The translations under genes and the position numbers were made by a program. This document shows positions 1 through 5,981 of a stretch of DNA of 5,981 nt, in pieces. The notes under the pieces are model-generated. The model saw only the letters and a program-made list of their open reading frames with translations. It was not told the DNA's origin and made no database searches. Origin of the DNA: Pseudanabaena sp. UBA1465 (GTDB taxonomy: Bacteria; Cyanobacteriota; Cyanobacteriia; Pseudanabaenales; Pseudanabaenaceae); the NCBI GenBank assembly GCA_002325645.1, contig DCSN01000178.1, positions 1 to 5,981 of the forward strand, read 5' to 3'. Numbering within the stretch: the stretch's first letter is position 1; each line of letters begins with the position of its first letter.

Positions 1-49
1 GCCAAAAAAACTGTGGCACAAGCTGCGCTTGTGCCACAGTTTTTTTGGC
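1..49. terminator. Perfect hairpin, bidirectional intrinsic terminator
   Basis: Positions 1-23 pair perfectly with 27-49, giving a 23-bp stem with a 3-nt loop (TGC). Seven A (4-10) on the 5' arm face seven T (40-46) on the 3' arm, so either strand ends in a GC-rich stem followed by a U-run. It presumably ends a gene lying left of the window and may also stop antisense transcription. The stem could extend past the left edge. Confidence 0.85.
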
Positions 50-78
50 TTTAGTGCGTCACTAATTCTTGCTATAGC

Positions 79-107
79 AATGTTTCCCGCCTTCGGCGGG
101 AAACATT
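79..107. other. 13-bp perfect inverted repeat, not of terminator polarity
   Basis: Positions 79-91 pair with 95-107 around a TTC loop (core CCCGCC/GGCGGG). The AT flanks have T on the 5' side and A on the 3' side of the GC core, so no U-run follows the stem on either strand. That is the reverse of the terminators at 1-49 and 2554-2592. It lies about 180 bp upstream of agrE and could be a structured part of its leader RNA, a protein-binding site, or a small dispersed palindrome. Its function is not determinable here. Confidence 0.6.
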
Positions 108-160
108 CACTAAACTACGAAGGTGATATATCAAGAGATGATAACTTTTGCAAGGGATTG

Positions 161-182
161 CGGTATGAAGTATTCGGTATGA
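161..182. repeat. 8-bp direct repeat in the agrE upstream region
   Basis: CGGTATGA occurs at 161-168 and again at 175-182, a 14-bp period. It could be a paired regulator site or chance; the copies are short. No known cyanobacterial operator matches by eye. Confidence 0.3.
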
Positions 183-219
183 TTAGAGACTGGGAGCTTA
201 ACCATTGCTTGGTGATTTT

Positions 220-231
220 TGGTAGCTACCA
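220..231. promoter_or_regulatory. 12-bp perfect palindrome, candidate operator upstream of agrE
   Basis: TGGTAGCTACCA is a perfect 12-bp palindrome 54 bp before the agrE start codon. Flanking CTTGGTG (208-214) and CACCTAAG (230-237) can also pair with one bulge, so an RNA hairpin is the alternative. It does not fit the NtcA consensus GTA-N8-TAC, the nitrogen-control site one might expect here. The assignment as an operator is inference from symmetry and position only. Confidence 0.3.
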
Positions 232-285
232 CCTAAGAATGAGAAAAACTTCACATTCCCTCTAAATTATTTACTTTTATTTGCT
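232..285 (+). promoter_or_regulatory. Putative agrE promoter and leader, AT-rich
   Basis: The 54 bp before agrE are strongly AT-rich and contain a weak -10-like TAAATT (263-268) and a TACTTT (272-277). No convincing -35 hexamer and no NtcA box were found at the right spacing. No Shine-Dalgarno sequence precedes the ATG; the last 15 bases are essentially T-rich. The real promoter could lie further upstream, which would place the 79-107 hairpin in a long 5' UTR. Confidence 0.25.
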
Positions 286-2397
286 ATGACTGCCCAACTG
301 AATTATTTAATGTGTGCGCCCGATCACTACGATGTGGACTATGTGATCAATCCTTGGATGGAGGGTAACGTTCACAAATCAAGCCGCGATCGCGCTGTGG
401 AGCAATGGCAAAAACTATATGGAGTCCTGAAGGGTTTAGTCAATGTGGATCTAGTGACACCCGAAAAAGGCTGGCCAGATATGGTGTTTACGGCTAACGC
501 GGGACTCGTACTGGGCGATAAGGCTGTACTCAGTCGTTTTTTACATAAAGAGCGTCAAGGTGAGGAGCCTTATTTTAAAGCTTGGTTTGAGTCTAAAGGT
601 TTTACCGTGCATGAATTGCCCAAGGATTTACCCTTTGAAGGTGCAGGTGATGCGCTATTCGATCGCAATGGTGGTTGGCTCTGGGCTGGCTATGGTTTCC
701 GTTCGGAGCTAGATGCCCATCCCTATTTGGCGAAATGGTTAAACGTTGAAGTTCTGTCATTAAGATTAATTGATAATCGTTTTTACCATCTCGATACCTG
801 TTTTTGTCCTTTAACAGGTGGATACTTACTCTACTATCCTCCTGCCTTTGATTCCTATTCTAATCGTTTGATTGAGATGCGGGTTCCTGCGGATAAGCGA
901 ATTGCGATCGACGAAGCCGATGCGGTGAACTTCGCTTGCAATGCGGTGAATGTCGATCGCCATGTGGTGATGAATAAAATCAGCGATCGCCTCAAGCAAC
1001 GCATTACCAATGCTGGTTTTAACGTGATTGAAACGCCGCTTACAGAGTTTCTTAAGGCAGGTGGAGCCGCCAAGTGCTTAACCTTGAGAACTATTGAAGT
1101 TCCTGTTGCTGGTGAACAAACTATTGTTGAACCTAGCGTCGTTGAAGCTCGCATTGTTGAATTAACAGGACATTTACTCGACTCAGGTATCATCAACCGA
1201 GCGTTAGATTTAGTCACTGATAATGGTGGTAGTTTCCAAGTATTAGAATTTAACCTTGGTGAACAGCGTCAAAGCACATCCCTAGCTAAGATTCGCATCT
1301 CGGCTCCATCCCATGACTTGATGGAAACGATCATGGGCGAATTGATTGAGATCGGTGCAGTTCTGCACGATCGCGATACTACAGATGCCAATCTTGAGCC
1401 AGTTCTGCAAGATGGTGTAGCTCCCGATGATTTCTATGTAAGTACGATTTATCCCACCGATGCCTGTGTCGATGGTGAATGGATTCGTTGTACTAATCAG
1501 CGCATGGATGCAGCGATCGCGATTAGCCCCGATGGCAAAACTGCCACTTGCAAACTTCTGCGTGATTTAGCAGTCGGCGATCGCGTGGTAGTTGGCTATG
1601 ACGGTGTACGCACAGTACGCAAACCCGAAGCCAGAAATACTGCCCAAAAAGAAGAATTTTCCTTCATGGGTGCGGGTGTATCGAGCGAACGTCGCGTCGA
1701 ACTTGTGGTCGAACAAATCGCATGGGAACTGCGCCAAATTCGCGATCGCGGCGGCAAATTAGTCGTCTCCTGTGGTCCTGTGGTTGTGCATACGGGCGGC
1801 GCTCCTCACTTAGCTTATTTGATTCGTGAAGGCTATGTGCAGTCAATGCTCGGTGGTAATGCGATCGCCGTACATGACATGGAACAATCCTCAATGGGAA
1901 CTTCCCTCGGTGTCGATCTCAAGCGTGGGGTTAGCGTCAAAGGTGGACATCGCCACCACTTGAAAGTGATTAACTCCGTTCGTCGCTATGGCAGCATCCA
2001 TAAAGCAGTGGAAGCTGGTTTTGTGGAAACTGGCGTAATGTATGAGTGCGTGACCAATAACATTCCCTTTGTCCTTGCTGGTTCGATTCGCGATGACGGG
2101 CCTTTACCTGACACCGTAATGGATTTACTAGAAGCCCAACGCTTGTATAGCGAACAAATTCGCGGCGCAGACATGATTTTGATGTTGTCCTCAATGCTAC
2201 ATTCCATCGGTGTGGGTAACATGACTCCTGCAGGTGTGAAGATGGTTTGTGTGGATATCAATCCCGCCGTTGTCACCAAACTAAGCGATCGCGGTTCTGT
2301 GGAATCCGTTGGCGTTGTCACCGATGTCGGTTTATTCCTCAGCTTGCTAGTGCAGCAATTGAAGAAGCTCGATAGTCCTGTAGCTGTGGCTGCTTAA
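286..2397 (+). CDS. agrE: Bifunctional arginine dihydrolase / ornithine cyclodeaminase (AgrE/ArgZ)
   Basis: This 703-aa protein, the length I recall for Anabaena AgrE, is collinear with that family. The N-terminal half (about 1-280) is a guanidine-group-modifying (GME, amidinotransferase-fold) domain. In the characterised family it hydrolyses arginine to ornithine, CO2 and two NH3. Visible active-site features are FTANAG with Asn71, FEGAGD with Glu118 and Asp122, His168 (FYHLDTC) and nucleophile Cys264 (AGGAAKC). Asn71 is the residue I recall as separating dihydrolase from simple deiminase chemistry. The C-terminal half (about 285-695) is the LOR/SDH conserved region (TIGR00300-like) plus a nucleotide-binding region. 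It resembles archaeal-type ornithine cyclodeaminase, making proline from ornithine. Recognisable blocks are MGAGVSSERRVELVVEQ (461-477), GGNAIAVHD, GGHRHHLKVIN, LAGSIRDDGPLPDT and MLHSIGVGNMTP. The ATG at 286 fits the family N-terminus better than Met9. No Shine-Dalgarno is visible. It is probably cytoplasmic and monocistronic. Confidence 0.95.
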   Translation: MTAQLNYLMCAPDHYDVDYVINPWMEGNVHKSSRDRAVEQWQKLYGVLKGLVNVDLVTPEKGWPDMVFTANAGLVLGDKAVLSRFLHKERQGEEPYFKAWFESKGFTVHELPKDLPFEGAGDALFDRNGGWLWAGYGFRSELDAHPYLAKWLNVEVLSLRLIDNRFYHLDTCFCPLTGGYLLYYPPAFDSYSNRLIEMRVPADKRIAIDEADAVNFACNAVNVDRHVVMNKISDRLKQRITNAGFNVIETPLTEFLKAGGAAKCLTLRTIEVPVAGEQTIVEPSVVEARIVELTGHLLDSGIINRALDLVTDNGGSFQVLEFNLGEQRQSTSLAKIRISAPSHDLMETIMGELIEIGAVLHDRDTTDANLEPVLQDGVAPDDFYVSTIYPTDACVDGEWIRCTNQRMDAAIAISPDGKTATCKLLRDLAVGDRVVVGYDGVRTVRKPEARNTAQKEEFSFMGAGVSSERRVELVVEQIAWELRQIRDRGGKLVVSCGPVVVHTGGAPHLAYLIREGYVQSMLGGNAIAVHDMEQSSMGTSLGVDLKRGVSVKGGHRHHLKVINSVRRYGSIHKAVEAGFVETGVMYECVTNNIPFVLAGSIRDDGPLPDTVMDLLEAQRLYSEQIRGADMILMLSSMLHSIGVGNMTPAGVKMVCVDINPAVVTKLSDRGSVESVGVVTDVGLFLSLLVQQLKKLDSPVAVAA

Positions 2398-2406
2398 TCA
2401 ATTACG

Positions 2407-2548
2407 AATTACGCAGAATTTGCTAAAACCCTCACCCCTAGCCCCTCTCCCATCAAGGGAGAGGGGAACAAGAAAAACCTCTTACTCCCCTTCTCCCGTT
2501 CTGGGAGAAGGGGTTGGGGGATGAGGGCAATTTGGATTTTGCGTAAGT
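2407..2548. repeat. Nested palindromic repeat with imperfect terminal inverted repeats (MITE/REP-like)
   Basis: Hairpin 1 pairs 2442-2451 with 2457-2466 (10 bp, CCCCTCTCCC/GGGAGAGGGG, loop ATCAA). Hairpin 2 pairs 2487-2497 with 2503-2513 (11 bp, loop GTTCT). An outer CCCTCA (2429-2434) pairs with TGAGGG (2522-2527), and CCCC with GGGG inside it, so the whole folds as a cloverleaf. The edges 2407-2419 and 2536-2548 are inverted repeats matching at 11 of 13 bases, with a perfect TTACGCA/TGCGTAA core. The right end read on the minus strand (GGACTTACGCA) resembles ends of dispersed elements I recall from cyanobacteria. There is no ORF. No clear target-site duplication was found. It lies between the agrE stop and its terminator. 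Confidence 0.65.
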
Positions 2549-2553
2549 CCTAA

Positions 2554-2592
2554 AATAAATAAAGGCGGCGCGATGCGCCGCCTTTATTTATT
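2554..2592. terminator. Bidirectional intrinsic terminator between convergent agrE and pyrF
   Basis: Positions 2554-2571 pair perfectly with 2575-2592: an 18-bp stem with a GAT loop. The GC core is GGCGGCGC/GCGCCGCC, flanked by A-rich DNA on the 5' side and T-rich DNA on the 3' side in both reading directions. It therefore serves agrE (+) and pyrF (-). The right arm covers the pyrF stop codon (2588-2590), so the pyrF mRNA starts the hairpin inside its own stop codon. Confidence 0.88.
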
Positions 2593-3307
2593 CATTACAT
2601 ATTTGTTCCCAAGCGTAAACAGGATCGGGGGCAGCGTTAATTGGTCGGCCAATTACTAAATAATTTGCGCCTGCGGCGATCGCTTCTTTAGGAGCCATCA
2701 CGCGACTTTGATCGCCCATAGCCGCACCCGCAGGACGTACCCCTGGAGTCACAAAACAAAAATCATTCCCTCCTGTTGACTTAAGCAGCGATCGCAAATT
2801 GGCAACTTCATGGGGTGAACAGACCGCGCCAGTTAGTCCACTCTCTTGAGCTAGTAAAACTAATTTCGAGACATATTCTGAGACTTCTAGAGGGACTTGG
2901 AGATCGAATTTTAATTCTGTCGCCGAAATACTGGTTAATAGCGACACTGCCAAAAGTTGGGTGGAAGATCCCTGTACTTCAGATTGCGCCGCTTGCATCA
3001 TCGCTCTACCACCAGAGGCGTGAATTGTGAGGAAATCAGCACCGTATTTGGTCGCAAGGCGAGTCGCGGCGGCAACGGTATTGGGAATATCATGGAGCTT
3101 TAAGTCAAGAAAAATCTTTTTATTGCGGGCTTTTAGTTCCTGCAAAATCGCACTACCATCGGCGATAAATAGCTCTAGTCCTACTTTCCAAAAACCTACT
3201 TGAGGCAAGCGATCGCATAGATCTAAAGCTTGACGCGCCGAGGGAAAATCTAAAGCCACAATAATTTTTGCTTGAAGATCGACCGCAGTATTAAGGTTTA
3301 TTTTCAT
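2588..3307 (-). CDS. pyrF: Orotidine 5'-phosphate decarboxylase
   Basis: This 239-aa protein is the normal length for the short bacterial PyrF class. It decarboxylates OMP to UMP, the last step of de novo pyrimidine synthesis, in the cytoplasm as a TIM-barrel dimer. All hallmarks are present: IIVALDFP with Asp20, FWKVGLEL with Lys41, and the catalytic block LDLKLHDIPNT with Asp68, Lys70 and Asp73. The loop residues TPGVRP with Arg191, GDQSRV (198-203) and the C-terminal phosphate-binding VIGRPI with Arg221 are also seen. The ATG at 3307 leaves a short N-terminal tail of about 13 residues before the first strand; no good Shine-Dalgarno precedes it (AAAG only). The gene is convergent with agrE and divergent from the large gene to its right, so it is probably monocistronic. 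It looks fully functional. Confidence 0.97.
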   Translation of the reverse strand: MKINLNTAVDLQAKIIVALDFPSARQALDLCDRLPQVGFWKVGLELFIADGSAILQELKARNKKIFLDLKLHDIPNTVAAATRLATKYGADFLTIHASGGRAMMQAAQSEVQGSSTQLLAVSLLTSISATELKFDLQVPLEVSEYVSKLVLLAQESGLTGAVCSPHEVANLRSLLKSTGGNDFCFVTPGVRPAGAAMGDQSRVMAPKEAIAAGANYLVIGRPINAAPDPVYAWEQICNE

Positions 3308-3373
3308 TGCTTTATCGCAAATTTGAACGATACTAGACCCTAATCCTATTACGCATTGACGTTCGGAGGATCT
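3308..3373. promoter_or_regulatory. Divergent promoter region between pyrF and the pyrophosphorylase gene
   Basis: Only 66 bp separate the two divergent start codons, so the two promoters must overlap or lie back to back. Rightward candidate: TTGAAC (3323-3328), an 18-bp spacer, then TATTAC (3347-3352). Leftward candidate: -10 TAGTAT (complement of 3330-3335) with a poor -35 near 3353-3358. Both would give very short 5' UTRs. Both hexamer calls are by eye and weak; that the region holds both promoters follows from the gene arrangement. Confidence 0.4.
3365..3370 (+). promoter_or_regulatory. Shine-Dalgarno GGAGGA that sets the start at 3374
   Basis: GGAGGA ends three bases before ATG 3374. 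A TTG at 3356 in the same frame would add six residues (MTFGGS) and put this Shine-Dalgarno inside the coding sequence. The conserved family N-terminus (MRAVLMAGG) begins exactly at 3374, so the ATG is preferred even though the spacing is short. Confidence 0.7.
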
Positions 3374-5932
3374 ATGCGAGCAGTATTGATGGCAGGCGGA
3401 TCGGGAACGCGGTTACGACCTCTTACTTGTGATTTACCAAAACCGATGGTATCGGTGCTAAATCGTCCCATTACTGAACATATTCTCAATTTATTGAAAC
3501 GTCACGGCATCCGTGAGGTAATTGCTACCTTACACTATCTGCCCGATGTTATTCGTGAACATTTTGGAGATGGTTCAGATTTTGGCGTAAATATGATGTA
3601 TGTGGTTGAGGAGGATCAACCCTTAGGGACAGCAGGCTGTGTCAAGAATGTAGAAAGCCTATTAGACAGCACCTTTATGGTGATTAGTGGCGATAGTATT
3701 ACTGATTTTGATCTGACGGCGGCAATCAAGTTTCATCGCGCTAAAAAATCTCAGGCGACCCTGATTTTGCGGCGGGTGAGCGATCCCATGGCTTTTGGGG
3801 TGGTGATTACCGATGAAGAAGATCGCATTCAAAGATTTTTAGAAAAACCCTCAACCAGTGAAATTTTTTCCGATACGGTCAATACAGGCATTTATATTCT
3901 GGAACCTGAAGTTCTGAGCTTTTTGCCAGCTAACGAACCAAGCGACTTTTCTAATGATTTATTTCCACTTTTACTGGCTAAGGGGATCCCAATGTATGGC
4001 TACATTGCCAGTGGTTATTGGTGTGATATTGGCTCCCTAGAAGCCTATCGACAGGCTCAGTATGACGCAATTAGGGGGCGAGTCCATCTGGACTTAGATT
4101 ATGTCCAGCTACGCACGGGATTATGGATTGGTAAACATACCGAGATTTCACCCACTGTCCAGATTGAGCCGCCTGTATTGATTGGAAGCAATTGCTCCAT
4201 CGGCGATCGCACCAAAATTTCCGCAGGTACAGTTATCGGCGATCGCGTCACCATTGGCTCCGATTGCGATTTACAACGACCGATTATTGGCAATAGCGCC
4301 ATGATCAGCGAGGAATGTCATCTTTGGGCTTGTACCATTTCTCGCAATGCGCGGATCAATCGCCGCGTGCATGTGATGGAGGGGGCGGTAGTCGGTTCTA
4401 ACTCGGTTATTGGTGAAGAGGCAAGGGTTTTCCCCAATGTTCGGATCTGGCCTAGTAAGCATGTGGAGGCGGGCGCAACCCTAACCACAAACTTGATTTG
4501 GGGAGCTATGGCTTCCCGCAATTTGTTTGGACAGCATAGCGTCTCTGGCTTAGCTAACATCGATATTACGCCCGAATTTGCCGTAAAACTGGGAGCCGCC
4601 TATGGTGCAACCCTGCGCCCTAATTCCCATGTGATGGTTTCGCGAGATCAGCGCACGATTTGCCGAATGCTGACGCGATCGCTAATTTCGGGGTTAATGT
4701 CCGTCGGCATTAATGTGGAAAATCTAGAAGCCACAGCGATTCCCATTTCACGATTTATTGCTCCTAGTCTTGGTATTGTGGGCGGCATTCATGTGCGCGT
4801 CCACCCCGATCGCAATGACTTTGTAATGATCGAGTTTCTTGATGCGAACGGCATTAACATCAATAAGTCGATGGAGAAAAAGATCGAAGGCACGTTTTTT
4901 AAAGAAGACTTTCGCAGGGCAAAAATCGAAGAAATTGGTGAAATCAGTTATCCCACCCGTGTTTTAGATTATTACAATAGCGGCTTTGCTAAGAACATTG
5001 ATGTGGAAGCAATTCGCTTTAGTGATTGCAAAAAAATCGTGATTGATTATGTCTATGCGGTATCAGGGGCGGTGCTGCCGCGAATTCTGGGCAAATTTAG
5101 CACTGATGTGGTCGTACTTAATGCCAGTCTCAATGAGGTTGCCCCAGCGCCTGTCGATCGCGAAAAAATGCTAACGCAGTTAACCGATGTCGTCAAGGCG
5201 GTGAGAGCCAACTTTGGCGTACAGGTTTTTGCCAATGGTGAAAAATTTATCTTGATTGATGAATTGGGTAAGCCGATTCGCGATGAGATCTTGACGGGCT
5301 TAATGATGGAGATGGCGCTGATGTCTCACAATGGGGGGACTGTCGTTGTGCCAGTGTCAGCTTCGGGCATGGTGGAACTGATCGCCGAAAAACGTGGCGG
5401 CAAAGTCATCCGCACCCGTGCTAACCCGACGGCTTTAATGGCAACTTGTCACAGCACCGAGGGAGTGGTTTTAGGTGGATCGGCAGGAATGGGCTTTATC
5501 TTTCCCCAACTTCACCCTGGATTTGATGCCATGTTTAGCATTGCCAAAATTATGGAGTGGATTACGCTCCAGAAGCGATCGCTATCGCAGGTACGCACCC
5601 ACCTTCCCCGTTGCCATTTCCGCCAGCAGATAGTGCGCTGCCCTTGGAGTATTAAGGGTACGCTCATGCGCCACTTAGTCGAGTCTTACGGACGCGAGAG
5701 GATGGAATTGATCGATGGGGTGAAGATTTTTTATAGCGATCGCGATTGGGTATTGGTTTTACCCGATGCGGGCGATCCCCTCGTCCATGTTTTTGCCAAT
5801 GGCTTTGACACACCTTTGAGCAATGGACAAGCGTGGGCCGAGCATCAATTGCAAGAGGTATGCAGCCACATTGAAGGCTTTTGTAAACTCCAGATTGCTT
5901 TGTCTAAGGATTCTGTACTACTAGACAATTAG
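3374..5932 (+). CDS. Mannose-1-phosphate guanylyltransferase-like protein fused to a degenerate phosphomannomutase domain
   Basis: Numbering is for the 852-aa product from ATG 3374. Residues 1-235 are a nucleotidyltransferase domain with the signature LMAGGSGTRLRPLT (5-18), Lys23 in LPKPM, metal-binding Asp107 in SGDS, FLEKP (155-159) and Asp218 in WCDIG. Its chemistry is an NTP plus a sugar 1-phosphate giving an NDP-sugar; GDP-mannose is the likeliest product by family. Residues about 250-375 are hexapeptide repeats of a left-handed beta-helix. Residues about 385-845 have a phosphoglucomutase/phosphomannomutase fold, but the motifs are gone. The TASHNP serine loop reads HVRVHPDR (473-480), DGDxDR reads ANGEKF (620-625), GGExSGH reads GGSAGMG (701-707), and the RxSGTEP phosphate loop reads LPDAGDP (796-802). 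A regulatory or structural role for this half is inferred. Similar fusions are annotated as mannose-1-phosphate guanylyltransferase in cyanobacteria and actinobacteria. Substrate could differ (glucose-1-P or another NTP). No transmembrane segment or signal peptide is visible. Confidence 0.85.
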   Translation: MRAVLMAGGSGTRLRPLTCDLPKPMVSVLNRPITEHILNLLKRHGIREVIATLHYLPDVIREHFGDGSDFGVNMMYVVEEDQPLGTAGCVKNVESLLDSTFMVISGDSITDFDLTAAIKFHRAKKSQATLILRRVSDPMAFGVVITDEEDRIQRFLEKPSTSEIFSDTVNTGIYILEPEVLSFLPANEPSDFSNDLFPLLLAKGIPMYGYIASGYWCDIGSLEAYRQAQYDAIRGRVHLDLDYVQLRTGLWIGKHTEISPTVQIEPPVLIGSNCSIGDRTKISAGTVIGDRVTIGSDCDLQRPIIGNSAMISEECHLWACTISRNARINRRVHVMEGAVVGSNSVIGEEARVFPNVRIWPSKHVEAGATLTTNLIWGAMASRNLFGQHSVSGLANIDITPEFAVKLGAAYGATLRPNSHVMVSRDQRTICRMLTRSLISGLMSVGINVENLEATAIPISRFIAPSLGIVGGIHVRVHPDRNDFVMIEFLDANGININKSMEKKIEGTFFKEDFRRAKIEEIGEISYPTRVLDYYNSGFAKNIDVEAIRFSDCKKIVIDYVYAVSGAVLPRILGKFSTDVVVLNASLNEVAPAPVDREKMLTQLTDVVKAVRANFGVQVFANGEKFILIDELGKPIRDEILTGLMMEMALMSHNGGTVVVPVSASGMVELIAEKRGGKVIRTRANPTALMATCHSTEGVVLGGSAGMGFIFPQLHPGFDAMFSIAKIMEWITLQKRSLSQVRTHLPRCHFRQQIVRCPWSIKGTLMRHLVESYGRERMELIDGVKIFYSDRDWVLVLPDAGDPLVHVFANGFDTPLSNGQAWAEHQLQEVCSHIEGFCKLQIALSKDSVLLDN

Positions 5933-5981
5933 AAAAAATATAGCTCTTTGCGCCTTTTTTCAAAGAAGCGAGGGTCGGCGC
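5933..5981. other. Non-coding right edge with a possible truncated terminator
   Basis: The 49 bp after the last stop contain GCGCC (5950-5954), a T6 run (5955-5960) and GGCGC (5977-5981) that could pair with the first element. CGC (5951-5953) can also pair with GCG (5968-5970) around a weak T/A stem. The window ends here, so the structure cannot be resolved. A terminator for the preceding gene is expected but not demonstrated. Confidence 0.3.

Larger units (their letters stand above)
386..5743. repeat. Fifteen HIP1 octamers (GCGATCGC)
   Basis: Perfect copies start at 386, 983, 1513, 1577, 1742, 1861, 2285, 2676, 2788, 3209, 4203, 4239, 4675, 5575 and 5736. Random expectation is about 0.1 in this length. 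All lie within the three genes, none in the intergenic stretches. HIP1 abundance is a recognised cyanobacterial trait and supports the host assignment; the even spread over all three genes argues against recent foreign origin. Confidence 0.95.

Noticed and set aside
29..265. 78-codon open frame on the plus strand before agrE, starting with TTG
   Set aside because: It starts inside the 1-49 terminator and runs through the 79-107 hairpin. It has no Shine-Dalgarno, no recognisable domain, and a composition unlike the real genes. The hydrophobic start is an effect of T-rich hairpin DNA.
50..285. Known riboswitch or tRNA in the agrE leader
   Set aside because: No tRNA cloverleaf and none of the conserved cores of the glutamine, SAM or cobalamin riboswitches were recognisable by eye. 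A covariance-model search of 50-285 would settle it.
855..1217. 120-codon open frame antisense to agrE
   Set aside because: It lies wholly inside a strongly conserved, recognised coding sequence and its translation matches no family. The other antisense frames within agrE (1664-1894, 1970-2194, 1986-2321) were rejected for the same reason.
2429..2527. CRISPR or tandem repeat reading of the CCCCTCTCCC-like units
   Set aside because: The units are inverted, not direct, repeats. There are only two hairpins of unequal stem and no spacer-repeat periodicity.
3356..3373. TTG start giving an 858-residue form of the pyrophosphorylase
   Set aside because: The six extra residues are not part of the family N-terminus, and the GGAGGA ribosome site would fall inside the gene. 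ATG 3374 fits better.
4099..4560. Overlapping short antisense open frames across the beta-helix region
   Set aside because: They are shadows of the repetitive hexapeptide coding sequence; none has a start context or a plausible domain.

Overview
This window looks like chromosomal DNA from a cyanobacterium. It holds fifteen perfect copies of the octamer GCGATCGC (the HIP1 palindrome, a cyanobacterial signature). Its largest gene is a full-length AgrE/ArgZ-type arginine-degrading enzyme, whose fused architecture is typical of cyanobacteria. A Pseudanabaena-like host is a guess; the sequence alone does not fix the genus.

Layout. Positions 1-49 are a perfect 23-bp-stem hairpin terminator, presumably shared with a gene off the left edge. 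Positions 50-285 are a non-coding leader with an unusual GC hairpin, a short direct repeat and a 12-bp palindrome. agrE (286-2397, +) follows. The 190 bp between agrE and pyrF hold a nested palindromic repeat with imperfect terminal inverted repeats (2407-2548, MITE- or REP-like). Next to it is a perfect bidirectional terminator (2554-2592) whose arm overlaps the pyrF stop codon. pyrF (2588-3307, -) is convergent with agrE. A 66-bp divergent promoter region separates pyrF from a large sugar-nucleotide pyrophosphorylase-like gene (3374-5932, +). The final 49 bp are non-coding and cut by the window edge.

How the genes relate. There is no operon: the three genes run +, -, +, each probably a separate transcription unit. 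AgrE converts arginine to ornithine plus CO2 and ammonia, then ornithine to proline, releasing nitrogen stored as arginine or cyanophycin. PyrF makes the last step to UMP. The third gene carries an intact-looking nucleotidyltransferase domain (probably GDP-mannose synthesis), a left-handed beta-helix, and a phosphomannomutase-fold domain that has lost every recognisable catalytic motif. AgrE and PyrF are loosely linked through carbamoyl phosphate, arginine and pyrimidine metabolism, but nothing in the sequence shows co-regulation.

No new multi-gene system is visible. The points most worth a second look are the catalytically degenerate mutase half of the third gene, the mobile-looking palindromic element after agrE, and the structured agrE leader.
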